Shown in pieces: positions 43,960 through 53,622 of a stretch of 64,000 nt of DNA. Every line of letters starts with the position of its first letter. Position 1 is the first letter of the stretch. A program made the position numbers and the translations under genes. Source of the DNA: Bacteroidota bacterium (lineage in GTDB: Bacteria; Bacteroidota; Bacteroidia; NS11-12g; UBA9320); the NCBI GenBank assembly GCA_947468275.1, contig CANIKO010000002.1, forward strand, positions 41,363 to 105,362, read 5' to 3'. The notes under the pieces were generated by a model. The model was not told the origin of the DNA. It worked only from the letters and a program-made list of their open reading frames with translations, and searched no databases.

Positions 43960-46767
43960 ATGCTAAAACTAGTTTCATTTTTTGTGGGAGTGATATTTTC
44001 TATCCATTCCATTGCCCAGACTTTTACTCCTGCCAAAACCCGTTTGGCATCCTTAAATTCAACTTCTGAAAGCCACTTTTCCAATCTAAAAACAGAGTCC
44101 ATTGGGCCAACCATCATGAGTGGACGGATAACGGACATTGAGGTAAACCCAGCCAATCCTATTGAGATGGTGGTGGCTTATGCCTCGGGAGGCGTTTGGT
44201 ATACCAATACCAACGGACAATCCTTCCAACCTATTTTTGACAACCAACACACCATTACCGTTGGCGATATAGCCGTGGATTGGAATACATTTACCATTTG
44301 GGTGGGAACCGGCGAAAGCAACAGCAGCCGCTCTAGTTATGCCGGAACAGGTATATACAAAACCAGTGATACCGGAAAAACATGGAAACATTTGGGCTTG
44401 GAAGAAACACATCATATTGGCAGAGTTCTTCTCCATCCTACCAATGGCAACATAGCTTATGTGGCAGCCATGGGGCATTTATATTCATTAAACGACGAAC
44501 GGGGCGTTTATAAAACAACCGATGGCGGTATAACCTGGCAAAAGGTATTATTTGTAGACAATAAAACTGGAGCCATTGATTTGGCTTTTGACCCAACAAA
44601 TAATGAAATCCTGATAGCAGCCATGTGGGATAGACAAAGAACAGCATGGAATTTTAAAGGTTCTGGACCGGGTTCGGGCATTTATATTTCCAAAAATGGG
44701 GGGAGTAACTGGAATAAAATTTATTCAGCTAATAATTTGGGACGAATTGGTTTGGCACCGTATTCAAAAAATGGCCAATCGGGAGTTTATGCCATTATTG
44801 ATAACCAAAACCCATTGCCAGCTGAAGCCAAAGATACTTCAAAATTTACGTTAGAAGATTTAATAAAATTGGAAAAACTTCCGGTTGATGAATTTTTAAA
44901 GCTTTCGGATAAAAAGTTAAACGCTTTTTTAAAAGAAAATGATTTTCCGCAAAAACTGGATGCTAAAGCTATAAAACAGCTTATCCAATCCAAAAAACAC
45001 AATGTTACCGACCTTATAAAATATACCGGAAACGCCAACATTAACTTGTTTAATGTGAACTACAAAGGTTCAGTAATTATTAAAACTAATTCACTGGAAA
45101 CTATCGATTGGCAAATAGTGAACGATTCCATCAAAGACCTGTTTTACACCTACGGATATTACTTTGGGCAAATACGGGTAAACCCTGCCAATTCTGATGA
45201 TATCTATATTTTAGGCGTTGTATTAGCCCGCTCAACCGATGGAGGTAAAAGCTTTAAAAAACTCAACGACGATAATGTTCATGGCGATCATCACGTACTT
45301 TGGATAAATCCTTTAAAGTCATCGCACATAATTAATGGAAACGATGGTGGACTCAATATTTCATATGACAATGGGCAACATTGGGTAAAATGCAACAGCC
45401 CATCGGTTGGGCAGTTTTATTCAGTAGCCATAGATGATGCAGTGCCTTATAACGTGTATGGAGGCTTACAGGATAACGGCGTTTGGAAAGGTTCACGGCA
45501 TTCCACAGTGAATAATAACTGGCACCAAAATGGAGAATATCCTTTTAAATTTATTATGGGTGGCGATGGAATGCAAGTAGCGGTGGATACTAAACAAAAT
45601 TTGGTTTACACAGGATATCAGTTCGGTAATTATTACCGTTTGGATATGAATACCGAACAATCCAACTACATAACACCAAAGCATGAGTTGGGTGAATATC
45701 CTTACCGTTATAATTGGCAAACTCCCATATTATTATCCAAACATGCTTTTAACATGGTTTATTTTGGAGGCAATTACTTGTTTCGCTCCTTTGATAAAGG
45801 CGAAAACTGGAAAAAAATATCCCCTGATTTAACGGCAGGTGGCAAAGAAGGAAACGTGCCTTTTGGAACCTTAACTACTATAGATGAAAGTGCTTTGAAA
45901 TTTGGATTAATTTATACTGGAAGTGATGATGGGGTGATTAGTGCAACAAAAGATGGTGGCAATACCTGGACAAATATTTCCATCCCCGCTTACAAAGGCT
46001 ATTGGGTATCGCGAGTTCAAGCAAGTCACCATGTTGAATCTAGGGTGTATGCCACCTTAAACGGTTACCGCCAGGATATTTTTACAGCATTGGTTTTTAG
46101 GTCGGATGATTATGGAAAAACCTGGAAATCAATTAGCTCCAATCTTACCTTGGAACCTGTAAATGTTATCCGTGAAGATTTTTTAAATCCTGAAATTTTA
46201 TATGTTGGAACCGATAATGGCCTGTATATATCCTATTCAAAAGGAAACACTTGGGAAAAGTTAGGTGGATTACCACGAGTGGCCGTTCATGATTTAGCCA
46301 TCCAACCTAAGGCTAACGAGTTGTTGGTAGGAACCCACGGAAGGTCACTGTTTGTGTTACCTCTAAATGATATAAACAGCCTTGATAGCGCTAAACTTTC
46401 AAAACAGTTGTTTGTGTATGATTTACCAAAATACAAAGCGTCAAAAAATTGGGGAAATTCATACTATTACTGGAGTCATCCACAACAATCGGAAGTTTCC
46501 ATCTCCTATTATTCTATAAAAAATCAGGCCATTGAATTAAGTATTACCGACTCGGCAGGAATTGTTATATTTAAAGAAAAACTGAATGCCCCAAAAGGAA
46601 TCAATTATTTTAAATACACCTTTACTGGCAATGAAAATCAAACAACTTCCAAATTTTTAAGAATGGGAAAAGATGGCAAATATTACTTGCTTCAAGGGGG
46701 CTTTAAACTGGCCCTGAAAGTAGATGGACTTTTAGAGGAAAAGGAATTAATATTGGAAGTTGAGTAA
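43960..46767 (+). CDS. Exported BNR/Asp-box beta-propeller protein (VPS10/sortilin-like)
   Basis: A 935-residue protein with a signal peptide (LVSFFVGVIFSIHSIAQ) and many Asp-box repeats (SDTGKTW, TDGGITW, KNGGSNW, TDGGKSF, YDNGQHW, FDKGENW, KDGGNTW, DDYGKTW, SKGNTW), forming two beta-propellers (about 30-290 and 370-790). A Lys-rich helical insert lies between them (about 285-345), and a beta domain at the end. Related proteins are annotated as glycosyl hydrolases, yet no catalytic set is visible, and there is no T9SS tail. The substrate is unknown. Confidence 0.8.
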   Translation: MLKLVSFFVGVIFSIHSIAQTFTPAKTRLASLNSTSESHFSNLKTESIGPTIMSGRITDIEVNPANPIEMVVAYASGGVWYTNTNGQSFQPIFDNQHTITVGDIAVDWNTFTIWVGTGESNSSRSSYAGTGIYKTSDTGKTWKHLGLEETHHIGRVLLHPTNGNIAYVAAMGHLYSLNDERGVYKTTDGGITWQKVLFVDNKTGAIDLAFDPTNNEILIAAMWDRQRTAWNFKGSGPGSGIYISKNGGSNWNKIYSANNLGRIGLAPYSKNGQSGVYAIIDNQNPLPAEAKDTSKFTLEDLIKLEKLPVDEFLKLSDKKLNAFLKENDFPQKLDAKAIKQLIQSKKHNVTDLIKYTGNANINLFNVNYKGSVIIKTNSLETIDWQIVNDSIKDLFYTYGYYFGQIRVNPANSDDIYILGVVLARSTDGGKSFKKLNDDNVHGDHHVLWINPLKSSHIINGNDGGLNISYDNGQHWVKCNSPSVGQFYSVAIDDAVPYNVYGGLQDNGVWKGSRHSTVNNNWHQNGEYPFKFIMGGDGMQVAVDTKQNLVYTGYQFGNYYRLDMNTEQSNYITPKHELGEYPYRYNWQTPILLSKHAFNMVYFGGNYLFRSFDKGENWKKISPDLTAGGKEGNVPFGTLTTIDESALKFGLIYTGSDDGVISATKDGGNTWTNISIPAYKGYWVSRVQASHHVESRVYATLNGYRQDIFTALVFRSDDYGKTWKSISSNLTLEPVNVIREDFLNPEILYVGTDNGLYISYSKGNTWEKLGGLPRVAVHDLAIQPKANELLVGTHGRSLFVLPLNDINSLDSAKLSKQLFVYDLPKYKASKNWGNSYYYWSHPQQSEVSISYYSIKNQAIELSITDSAGIVIFKEKLNAPKGINYFKYTFTGNENQTTSKFLRMGKDGKYYLLQGGFKLALKVDGLLEEKELILEVE

Positions 46768-46957
46768 GGATAGAATCACAAATAAAGGCATCATTTACTC
46801 CTTTTCTTCAACTGGCATTTATACAAAAAATAATATACGAAAGGAATCGTCGGGCAATAACATAAACTCCAATTAATAGTTTATACATTGGAGCAAAGTT
46901 CAAAAAAACGCTAATTATCCTAATTTACTTTAACAGTAAAATGTATGCTAAAAAAAA

Positions 46958-47491
46958 TTAACTCATTTTTCTGCTAGTCATAGTTGTTTTAGTCACCCCT
47001 TTTGAAGTCTTGGCTTTGGCTTCAACCTTTTTAATGGGCTTTATAGTTTTAGATTTAGCGTCTACCTTATCTGATTTTTCAGTGTCATCCATTTCGGGTT
47101 TAGCAGTAAAATCTACTTTACCTTTTAGTAAGCCATACCAATTACTCATTTTTTGAATGTCTGAATTATAAACTCTTTCCTTATCAAAATTTGGCAAAAT
47201 ATTTCCCAACCATTTCTTTATAGTTTCACCAGAAGCATCTTTAGCAAGTAATACCATATTACCCGTTTTATCCAACTCCTCTATTTTAACAAATATTTCT
47301 CCAAGTTTAACATCCCCTTCGGTGGTATAAACAGATATATCTTCAAGTATCGAAACTTTTTGAGAAAGGGGTGTGATTGTACGTTTTGCATCTGTATCCA
47401 ATGCTTCCAAAACCAATCCTGATGCACCTTTTCCAATAATCTTGTGTAAACCTGGTTTACCTGCAACTGATACTACGTCTTTTAATTCCAT
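46958..47491 (-). CDS. DUF5606-family protein
   Basis: A 177-residue protein from ATG 47491 (MELKDVVSVAGKPGLHKII), where the family begins; the ATG at 47506 adds five residues. The conserved region covers about 1-130, including NFDKERVYNSDIQKMSNWYGLL. The last 45 residues are a Lys/Thr-rich disordered tail. The family is restricted to Bacteroidota, and its function is unknown. Confidence 0.8.
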   Translation of the reverse strand: MELKDVVSVAGKPGLHKIIGKGASGLVLEALDTDAKRTITPLSQKVSILEDISVYTTEGDVKLGEIFVKIEELDKTGNMVLLAKDASGETIKKWLGNILPNFDKERVYNSDIQKMSNWYGLLKGKVDFTAKPEMDDTEKSDKVDAKSKTIKPIKKVEAKAKTSKGVTKTTMTSRKMS

Positions 47492-47639
47492 TTTGCAAAG
47501 AAACATGGTTTTAATAAAAACCTCTTCACTTTTATGTAAATAAATTTTTTATATGCAAATAAAAAGGAGCATTTACAAATTAAGCCCCACTATTAATTAA
47601 AAAATGATTTTATTTGCCCCCTAAAACAAATTCATCATA

Positions 47640-49589
47640 ATGAAAAAACAATTACTCGCCATTTTAAGTATTTTACCGGCATATTTATTTGCCCAAAACA
47701 ACACATCCGTTGTGAATCCTAATGCAAATGTTCCTTATCCAGCTTCTTCAAGTTCTTCAAGAACAGATCAAGCTATTTATCCATATAAGTCAGGGGTAAC
47801 CTATAATCCGGAGTTATACAAAAAACACCCTGGATACTCAGCCGTATTAATTGGTAAAACATTTTACGATCTTCAAACCAATGCATCTGTAGGACGCAGA
47901 GTCCTTTTACATGATGCAAGCCAAATATCAGCAGTTTGGACAACTTCATCAATCGGAGAAGCTAATTGGCCAACACGTGGAACGGGTTATAATCACAAAG
48001 CAACTGCAACATGGCCTGCTGCGGTTAATAATCGTCTAGAAAGCCAACGTACAGGATGGCCAAGTATTGGTATTTTAGAAAAAGCCGGCACAAAATATGA
48101 GTTTGTAATGGGACACGTTTCTGCTACGGGAGGATGGATTATGAGTAAAAATGCAGCCATTGGAAGCTCTACTTTTGGAAATGAAACCACCGTATTACTT
48201 CAACAAAATAGCAAAGTAGCTATTTGGGGAAGAGCGGCTTCTAACAATAAAAGTATTATCCATTTAGTTTCTAACTATTTTGCTGATGTAGCTAATGGGG
48301 TTCCTCTTGTTAAAATAAAAGGGGTAAGTAGCCCTAGCACATATTGCCGTTCAATGGATGGTGGCTTAACATGGGATAAGCAATTCATTACTCTTCCTGG
48401 TTATGATTCAACACGAGTAGTTGCAGGTGGTGGCGACAATTATGCTATTGATGTAAAAGATTCAATCGTTGCAATAGTAATAGGTGGAATTGGAGAAGAT
48501 GTAGCATTATACAAATCGACAAATAATGGAAATACTTTTAATAGAACGGTTGTAGAGGAATTTCCATTTTCTCCATTTACTAAAAAATTCATTCCTAATG
48601 CTACTCCGCAAAAAACTGCAGATGGAGCTTTTGATGTAATAATCGGTAACGACAATAAAGTTCACGTTTTCTTTGGAAGAACGTTTGTATCGGATGAAGA
48701 TACTACAGATGACAGTTATAACTTTTATCCAGGCACGGCTCAACTTGTGCATTGGGCTGAAGGTTGGGATAGTGTAAATGTTTGCGGACTTGCAAAAGAT
48801 TATGACCAAAGTGGAACGTTAGATATCACAAAAGAAACAACTTCATTTCTTGATGCCTCAGGTAATCTTCCAAGTGGTGTAGCCTCAGCCACTCGCTATG
48901 GATCTGCAGCCCTAGTGTCATTTCCATCATCTTCTATGGATGTTAATGGCAATTTATATGTTATTTATAGCGCACCGCATGAATTGGCTATAAGTCCTTT
49001 TAATGCAAACTACCGCGACATTTATGTTTCCTTTTCCAAGGATGGTGGTCTAACATGGACCATTGGCCAAAATATCACTGCCACGGCTTATGGTGTAATA
49101 TCAAATAAAGAAAATGTATTTGCATCAGCGGCCAAACGTTGCGATAATTATCTGCACCTGATCTATCAAGAAGATGATTTACCAGGAACTAACCTTCAAA
49201 ATAATGGAAACAGCAATACTCACCCTAATGATGAAAATCGAATTATGTACAGAGCAATTCCAGTTTCCGATATATTAGGAAACGTAGTAGGTGATCCAGT
49301 TTCAGTAAATAAAATTATTGCCGACCCTAAAATTTTCTTTGTAAGCCAAAATCAACCTAACCCATTCAACTCTGAAACTAATGCGATAATTTATATGCGT
49401 GATGGTAGCGATTTAAATCTTACTGTTACGGATATTGCAGGAAAAATAATCAGAACTGAATCTCTAGGATACCATGCAGCAGGAAATCACTCGATAACTA
49501 TTAATGCTGACGGTCTAACCTCAGGTTTATATCTATATACACTTACCAACAAACAATACAGTATTACTAAAAAAATGCAGGTTAAATAA
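47640..49589 (+). CDS. Sialidase-like T9SS-secreted protein
   Basis: A 649-residue protein with a signal peptide (LLAILSILPAYLFAQ), a single large beta-propeller with Asp boxes (SMDGGLTW, STNNGNTF, SKDGGLTW) and a C-terminal T9SS type A sorting domain (about 570-649: QNQPNPFNSETNAIIYM, LTVTDIAGKII, ending ITKKMQVK). It is exported and probably surface-bound. The sialidase fold does not prove sialidase activity; the active-site arginine triad was not verified. A terminator follows. Confidence 0.8.
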   Translation: MKKQLLAILSILPAYLFAQNNTSVVNPNANVPYPASSSSSRTDQAIYPYKSGVTYNPELYKKHPGYSAVLIGKTFYDLQTNASVGRRVLLHDASQISAVWTTSSIGEANWPTRGTGYNHKATATWPAAVNNRLESQRTGWPSIGILEKAGTKYEFVMGHVSATGGWIMSKNAAIGSSTFGNETTVLLQQNSKVAIWGRAASNNKSIIHLVSNYFADVANGVPLVKIKGVSSPSTYCRSMDGGLTWDKQFITLPGYDSTRVVAGGGDNYAIDVKDSIVAIVIGGIGEDVALYKSTNNGNTFNRTVVEEFPFSPFTKKFIPNATPQKTADGAFDVIIGNDNKVHVFFGRTFVSDEDTTDDSYNFYPGTAQLVHWAEGWDSVNVCGLAKDYDQSGTLDITKETTSFLDASGNLPSGVASATRYGSAALVSFPSSSMDVNGNLYVIYSAPHELAISPFNANYRDIYVSFSKDGGLTWTIGQNITATAYGVISNKENVFASAAKRCDNYLHLIYQEDDLPGTNLQNNGNSNTHPNDENRIMYRAIPVSDILGNVVGDPVSVNKIIADPKIFFVSQNQPNPFNSETNAIIYMRDGSDLNLTVTDIAGKIIRTESLGYHAAGNHSITINADGLTSGLYLYTLTNKQYSITKKMQVK

Positions 49590-49613
49590 ATAACCTTTTT
49601 ATACTTTTTAAGC

Positions 49614-49643
49614 AAAAGCCGGAACTTATAAATTCTGGCTTTT
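49614..49643 (+). terminator. Terminator after the sialidase-like gene
   Basis: AAAAGCCGGAA (49614-49624) pairs with TTCTGGCTTTT (49633-49643, one G-U pair), followed by T residues. Confidence 0.8.
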
Positions 49644-49648
49644 TTTTG

Positions 49649-49679
49649 TTTGATACTTTTAAAAATAATTATACTTTTG
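49649..49679 (+). promoter_or_regulatory. tRNA-Leu promoter
   Basis: TTTG (49649-49652), 19 bp, then TACTTTTG (49672-49679), a full housekeeping promoter pattern of the phylum, about 50 bp before the tRNA. Confidence 0.65.
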
Positions 49680-49729
49680 CACTACTTCCAATAAACAGAA
49701 AAATACTATTTTGTTAATGGATTAAAGTT

Positions 49730-49814
49730 GCGGATGTGATGTAATTGGTAGCCATGCCAGACTTAGGATCTGGTGCTTTGCGGCGTGTAGGTTCGAGTCC
49801 TATCATCCGCACCA
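49730..49814 (+). tRNA. tRNA-Leu (anticodon TAG)
   Basis: A class II tRNA of 85 nt with encoded CCA. The acceptor stem GCGGATG pairs with CATCCGC, the anticodon stem CCAGA/TCTGG encloses CTTAGGA with TAG at 49764-49766, a long variable arm follows, and the T-loop is GGTTCGAGTCC. It reads CUA (and CUN) leucine codons. A terminator follows at once, so it is a single-gene transcript. Confidence 0.95.
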
Positions 49815-49819
49815 CTTAT

Positions 49820-49856
49820 AAACCGTAAATAGTTAGATAATAACTGTTTACGGTTT
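49820..49856 (+). terminator. Terminator after tRNA-Leu
   Basis: AAACCGTAAA (49820-49829) pairs with TTTACGGTTT (49847-49856), with an inner AGTTA/TAACT stem and a T run after. Confidence 0.9.
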
Positions 49857-50034
49857 TTTTTTATTGTTTAATCTATATTTAATCCGAAATAATCATTTAA
49901 TCTTTTATGTATTATTGATGTAGCTTTTGATAAAAATTATTTATTTTCATTTTTTCAGAAAAGTAAATTTTAATGGCTTCAATTTGCTGTATCAATTATA
50001 ATTAATTAAAAAATAAAATTTGGATTATGAATAA

Positions 50035-50172
50035 ATGGCTCAGTTCACTAAATTTAGTTTGAAGACATACACAAAAGAATATTGGACTGAAAATAATATG
50101 AATAATTTTCATACTATTGCTGATTTTATGCCCGGCAACGGTTTAATTAAAATAGACATTTATAACGATTAA
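50035..50172 (+). CDS. Possible small protein upstream of the nucleoid-associated gene
   Basis: A 45-codon frame (ATG 50035, TAA 50170-50172; begins MAQFTKFSLKTYTKEYW) ending 3 bp before the next ATG. The tight spacing supports an operon; there is no family match. Confidence 0.4.
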   Translation: MAQFTKFSLKTYTKEYWTENNMNNFHTIADFMPGNGLIKIDIYND

Positions 50173-50175
50173 TTA

Positions 50176-51213
50176 ATGGAGAATACTTTTAATGGCAAAA
50201 TGGACAAATTGATTGTTCATTTTGTAGGAAATAAAAACAATGGTGAAGGGGTACGATTTTCATCTGATGAAACTGTTTTTGAAACAGTAGAAGAGCATTT
50301 CTCTTTATTGGTAAATAACAGTTTCAACTTTGAGGAACTTTATTGCTTTCACTTTTTACCAACGGTTGAACTAAATCCAGTTTATCAATTTGTAAAATCA
50401 ATTTTTGAAGATAAATTGACTTTCGTTGAGCAAACACAAAATTGTGGAAGAATTTTATACGATAAAAGCACTCATCCTAAAATTAAGGGGGGAGAATTAC
50501 AAGTAGCCTATTTTAAAGGTTGCGTTATAAATGAAAAAACTGTTGATGCCATCGGATTTTTTAAATCAGAAAATAAGGAGACATTTCTTAAGGTGCTTAC
50601 TTCAAAAGTTGGTTTTGATATAGAAAGCGAAATTGGAATTGCAGTCAAAAAATTTGATAAAGGTTGTTTAATCTTCAATACAAAAGAGAAAGATGGCTAT
50701 TTAGTTTCGGTAATTGATAATACTAATAGGGGTGACGAAGCTCAATATTGGAAAGACGAATTCTTGGGATTAAAACCAATTGCAAATGAGTTTCACCAAA
50801 CAAATGCATTTTTGGGAATCGCAAAAAACTTTGTAACCAAACAACTATCGGAAGATTTTGAGGTAAGTAAAGCAGATAAAATTGACTTGCTAAACCGCTC
50901 TGTTAATTACTTTAAAACACACGAAAGTTTTGACAAAGAAGAATTCGAGCAAGATGTTTTTCAGGATGCTGGAATAATAAAGTCTTTCCAAAACTTTGAT
51001 TCAATTTATAGAGAAGATAACAATCTTGAACTTGCACATAGTTTTGAAATCTCGCCTGAGGCAGTAAAAAAACAAGCAAAAGTTTTTAAAAGTGTTTTGA
51101 AGTTGGATAAAAACTTTCACATCTATATTCATGGTAGCCGTGATCTTATCGAACAGGGAATTGAGAATGATGGGAGAAAATTTTATAAAATTTATTACAA
51201 AGATGAAAGTTAG
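50176..51213 (+). CDS. Nucleoid-associated protein (NdpA/YejK-like)
   Basis: A 345-residue protein of the 37-kDa nucleoid-associated family. Conserved parts: KIKGGELQVAYFKGC near residue 98, GIAVKKFDKGCLIFN, RGDEAQYWKDEFLGLKP and the C-terminal FHIYIHG segment. It binds DNA; in Bacteroidota such genes often lie at variable sites. It follows tRNA-Leu by 360 bp. Confidence 0.8.
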   Translation: MENTFNGKMDKLIVHFVGNKNNGEGVRFSSDETVFETVEEHFSLLVNNSFNFEELYCFHFLPTVELNPVYQFVKSIFEDKLTFVEQTQNCGRILYDKSTHPKIKGGELQVAYFKGCVINEKTVDAIGFFKSENKETFLKVLTSKVGFDIESEIGIAVKKFDKGCLIFNTKEKDGYLVSVIDNTNRGDEAQYWKDEFLGLKPIANEFHQTNAFLGIAKNFVTKQLSEDFEVSKADKIDLLNRSVNYFKTHESFDKEEFEQDVFQDAGIIKSFQNFDSIYREDNNLELAHSFEISPEAVKKQAKVFKSVLKLDKNFHIYIHGSRDLIEQGIENDGRKFYKIYYKDES

Positions 51214-51302
51214 GTTGTAATTATTTTGCTAATTCAGAGGCTGTATTACAATAAAATTTTATAATTTCTTCAAAATCCTTAACGAAAAGGTTCGAACTCT
51301 AC

Positions 51303-51357
51303 CCCTTTGACTTGCATCACAAAGGGTTTCAGAAATGAGGCTTTTTTTTACTCATTT
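51303..51357. other. Two small hairpins in a gene-free spacer
   Basis: CCCTTTG/CAAAGGG (51303-51309 and 51320-51326) and AAATGAG/CTCATTT (51333-51339 and 51351-51357). They may end the nucleoid-associated transcript. Nothing else is seen from 51214 to 51455. Confidence 0.35.
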
Positions 51358-51455
51358 TGAAAACGAGTTCCATGTGAGGGGCTATTTTCTGCAAAGAATA
51401 CTTTATTGAAAAATTACATTTTTTTATTGTTTATTCGCCTAATAAAAAACAACTC

Positions 51456-53600
51456 ATGAAAAAAATTTACCCTCTTTTTATCCTTTTTCTTTTATTTTCC
51501 GGGAACATATTCGCTCAATCGGGAGCATTATATTTTGACGGGGTTGATGATTACGTGCTAGTTCCAGGAAATAATAAACTAAATGGACTTAATAACATAA
51601 CTATAGAAACGTGGCTTTACTCAAAAAACTTTAATACATCGCCGTGTGCCGATTGTGCACCCATCGTTTGGAACCAAGGAAAATCCAATCCCTATCGTTT
51701 TGCTACGGGTAATAGTAGAATTGTAAGTTTAGCATTATTTAACGGCACATCAACCGTTTCTCTTTCGAGTTCAAAATCACTGAATGTCAATACTTGGCAT
51801 CATATTGCGGGAACCTATGATGGTTCAAAAATACGGATCTATATTGATGGGGTTGCCACTGATTCTGTTGCTTCCACATTTACCATTTCCTATGCCTCTA
51901 CAACTGCCGATGTATGGATTGCTGACCCAGCAACAGGATGGGGTGGAATTTTAGAAGAAACACGTATTTGGGATTATGCACGTACAAATTCCGAAATTAA
52001 AGCAGGTATGGTCAAAACATTCCCAACGAGTACCTCGGGTTTGGTGTTACAGTATAGCTATGACGATGGTAAACCCTATAAAAACAATACAAGTATAACA
52101 AGCATTAAAGATATTTCATCCTATAAAAATAACGGAACTCCAACTAATTTTAGATTAACAGATACCGTTTCAAATTTTGTTCTCGGCAAAAGTTATTGTG
52201 ATACGGTTATATATTCAAAATTCAGTGTAAGCCAATGCGTTAAATACACTCTTCCCTCCAAAAAAAGAACCGTCACAGCCTCGGGAACGTATAACGATAC
52301 CATAATTTCATACCTCGGTTGTGATTCTGTTATTACTATTAAAGTAACCATTCTTAATCCAACCTACGGCTCTAGAAATATTGCAGCCTGTGATTCGTTT
52401 AGAAACCCATATAACGGATATATCTATAAAAAAACCGGCAAATATTCTGGAATAACTCGAAATAGTGTAGGGTGCGACAGTATTGTTACTTTTAACGTAA
52501 CGATATACAAAAAAGATTCAACGATTTTCCAGTACAATGCCTGTAATTCTGTCGTGCTAAAAAACGGCAAAAAGGTTATTTACAGCGGTCGATATATAGA
52601 TACTCTTAAAGGCGCTAAGGGTTGCGACAGTTTCGTAGTGCATAGCGTTATCATCCGCAAAACAACCTACGCACAAAAAAACCTTTCCGTATGCGTATTT
52701 GTGCTTTGCCCTTCTAATTTTAAAAAGGTATTTACTAAACCTGGAATCTATTATGATACGCTTTCAAATAAAGCAAGTTGTGATAGTATTATCAAATATA
52801 CAGTTGTATCAGCTAAAAGCTACGGTGCTTTGACTGTAAAAACATGTAACCCTTATAAAAGCCCTTCTTCTCGATATACCTATACTCAATCTGGCACTTT
52901 TTCAGATACCTTATTCAATGGCAATAGACAAGGTTGTGATAGTATAATTACTATCAACCTAACATTTGATGTTCCAATTAAACAAAATCTTAATGTAACG
53001 GATTGTAACAGTTATACAGTGCCTTCAGGCAAAAGAGTGATATCTGTAACTCAAATTGTGACAGATATAATTAAATCTAAGAGTGGTTGTGATAGTATTG
53101 AATACACTATAGATGTAACTATCAATAAACCGAATACGTGGGTTTCTAAAAGTGGCAATAAGCTTATTGCCACCACTACAAATGGTTCAGCAATTTTTCA
53201 GTGGCTCGACTGCGATGCCAATTATTCTAAGATAACAGGAGAAACGTCTAAACAGTATTCTCCAAAGAAAAATGGCAATTATGCTGTAGAAGTAAATGAA
53301 AATAGCTGTGTAGATACCTCTATTTGTAATTCATTTGTCCTAGCAGGATTAAAAGACATATTAACACAACAAATTGTACTTTCCTCCAACCCAAGCAGTG
53401 GTTATTTTTCTATCAAGTGCGCCAATACCTTGCACAATGTAAATGTTTCGCTATTTGATACGAAAGGAGCCCTTATCCAAAAATGGGAAATATCAAGTTT
53501 ACAAGATCAGGAATTTCATGTGGAAACAACTCATGGATTGTTTCATTTAAAAATAGAAGCTTCAGAGGGATTTAAAATACTACCCTTAATGATTGAATAG
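51456..53600 (+). CDS. LamG-like repeat protein with T9SS sorting domain
   Basis: A 714-residue exported protein: signal peptide (IYPLFILFLLFSGNIFAQ), a LamG/jellyroll domain (about 25-210; DGVDDYVLVPG, TWHHIAGTYDGSKIRIYIDG), then six repeats of about 40-50 residues (about 255-560), each opening near a Cys and closing with (G/S)CDS(I/V/F). A short immunoglobulin-like segment and a T9SS tail (about 635-714) end it. The repeats probably form a surface stalk. The six repeats are diverged, so this is not a recent expansion. Confidence 0.8.
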   Translation: MKKIYPLFILFLLFSGNIFAQSGALYFDGVDDYVLVPGNNKLNGLNNITIETWLYSKNFNTSPCADCAPIVWNQGKSNPYRFATGNSRIVSLALFNGTSTVSLSSSKSLNVNTWHHIAGTYDGSKIRIYIDGVATDSVASTFTISYASTTADVWIADPATGWGGILEETRIWDYARTNSEIKAGMVKTFPTSTSGLVLQYSYDDGKPYKNNTSITSIKDISSYKNNGTPTNFRLTDTVSNFVLGKSYCDTVIYSKFSVSQCVKYTLPSKKRTVTASGTYNDTIISYLGCDSVITIKVTILNPTYGSRNIAACDSFRNPYNGYIYKKTGKYSGITRNSVGCDSIVTFNVTIYKKDSTIFQYNACNSVVLKNGKKVIYSGRYIDTLKGAKGCDSFVVHSVIIRKTTYAQKNLSVCVFVLCPSNFKKVFTKPGIYYDTLSNKASCDSIIKYTVVSAKSYGALTVKTCNPYKSPSSRYTYTQSGTFSDTLFNGNRQGCDSIITINLTFDVPIKQNLNVTDCNSYTVPSGKRVISVTQIVTDIIKSKSGCDSIEYTIDVTINKPNTWVSKSGNKLIATTTNGSAIFQWLDCDANYSKITGETSKQYSPKKNGNYAVEVNENSCVDTSICNSFVLAGLKDILTQQIVLSSNPSSGYFSIKCANTLHNVNVSLFDTKGALIQKWEISSLQDQEFHVETTHGLFHLKIEASEGFKILPLMIE

Positions 53601-53622
53601 AGAAAACAAATTTCCCATATTT

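Noticed and set aside
51288..51300. GGTTCGAACTC resembling a tRNA T-loop, as at an integration scar
   Set aside because: No further tRNA similarity, no integrase nearby, and no match to the tRNA-Leu 3' end beyond the T-loop.
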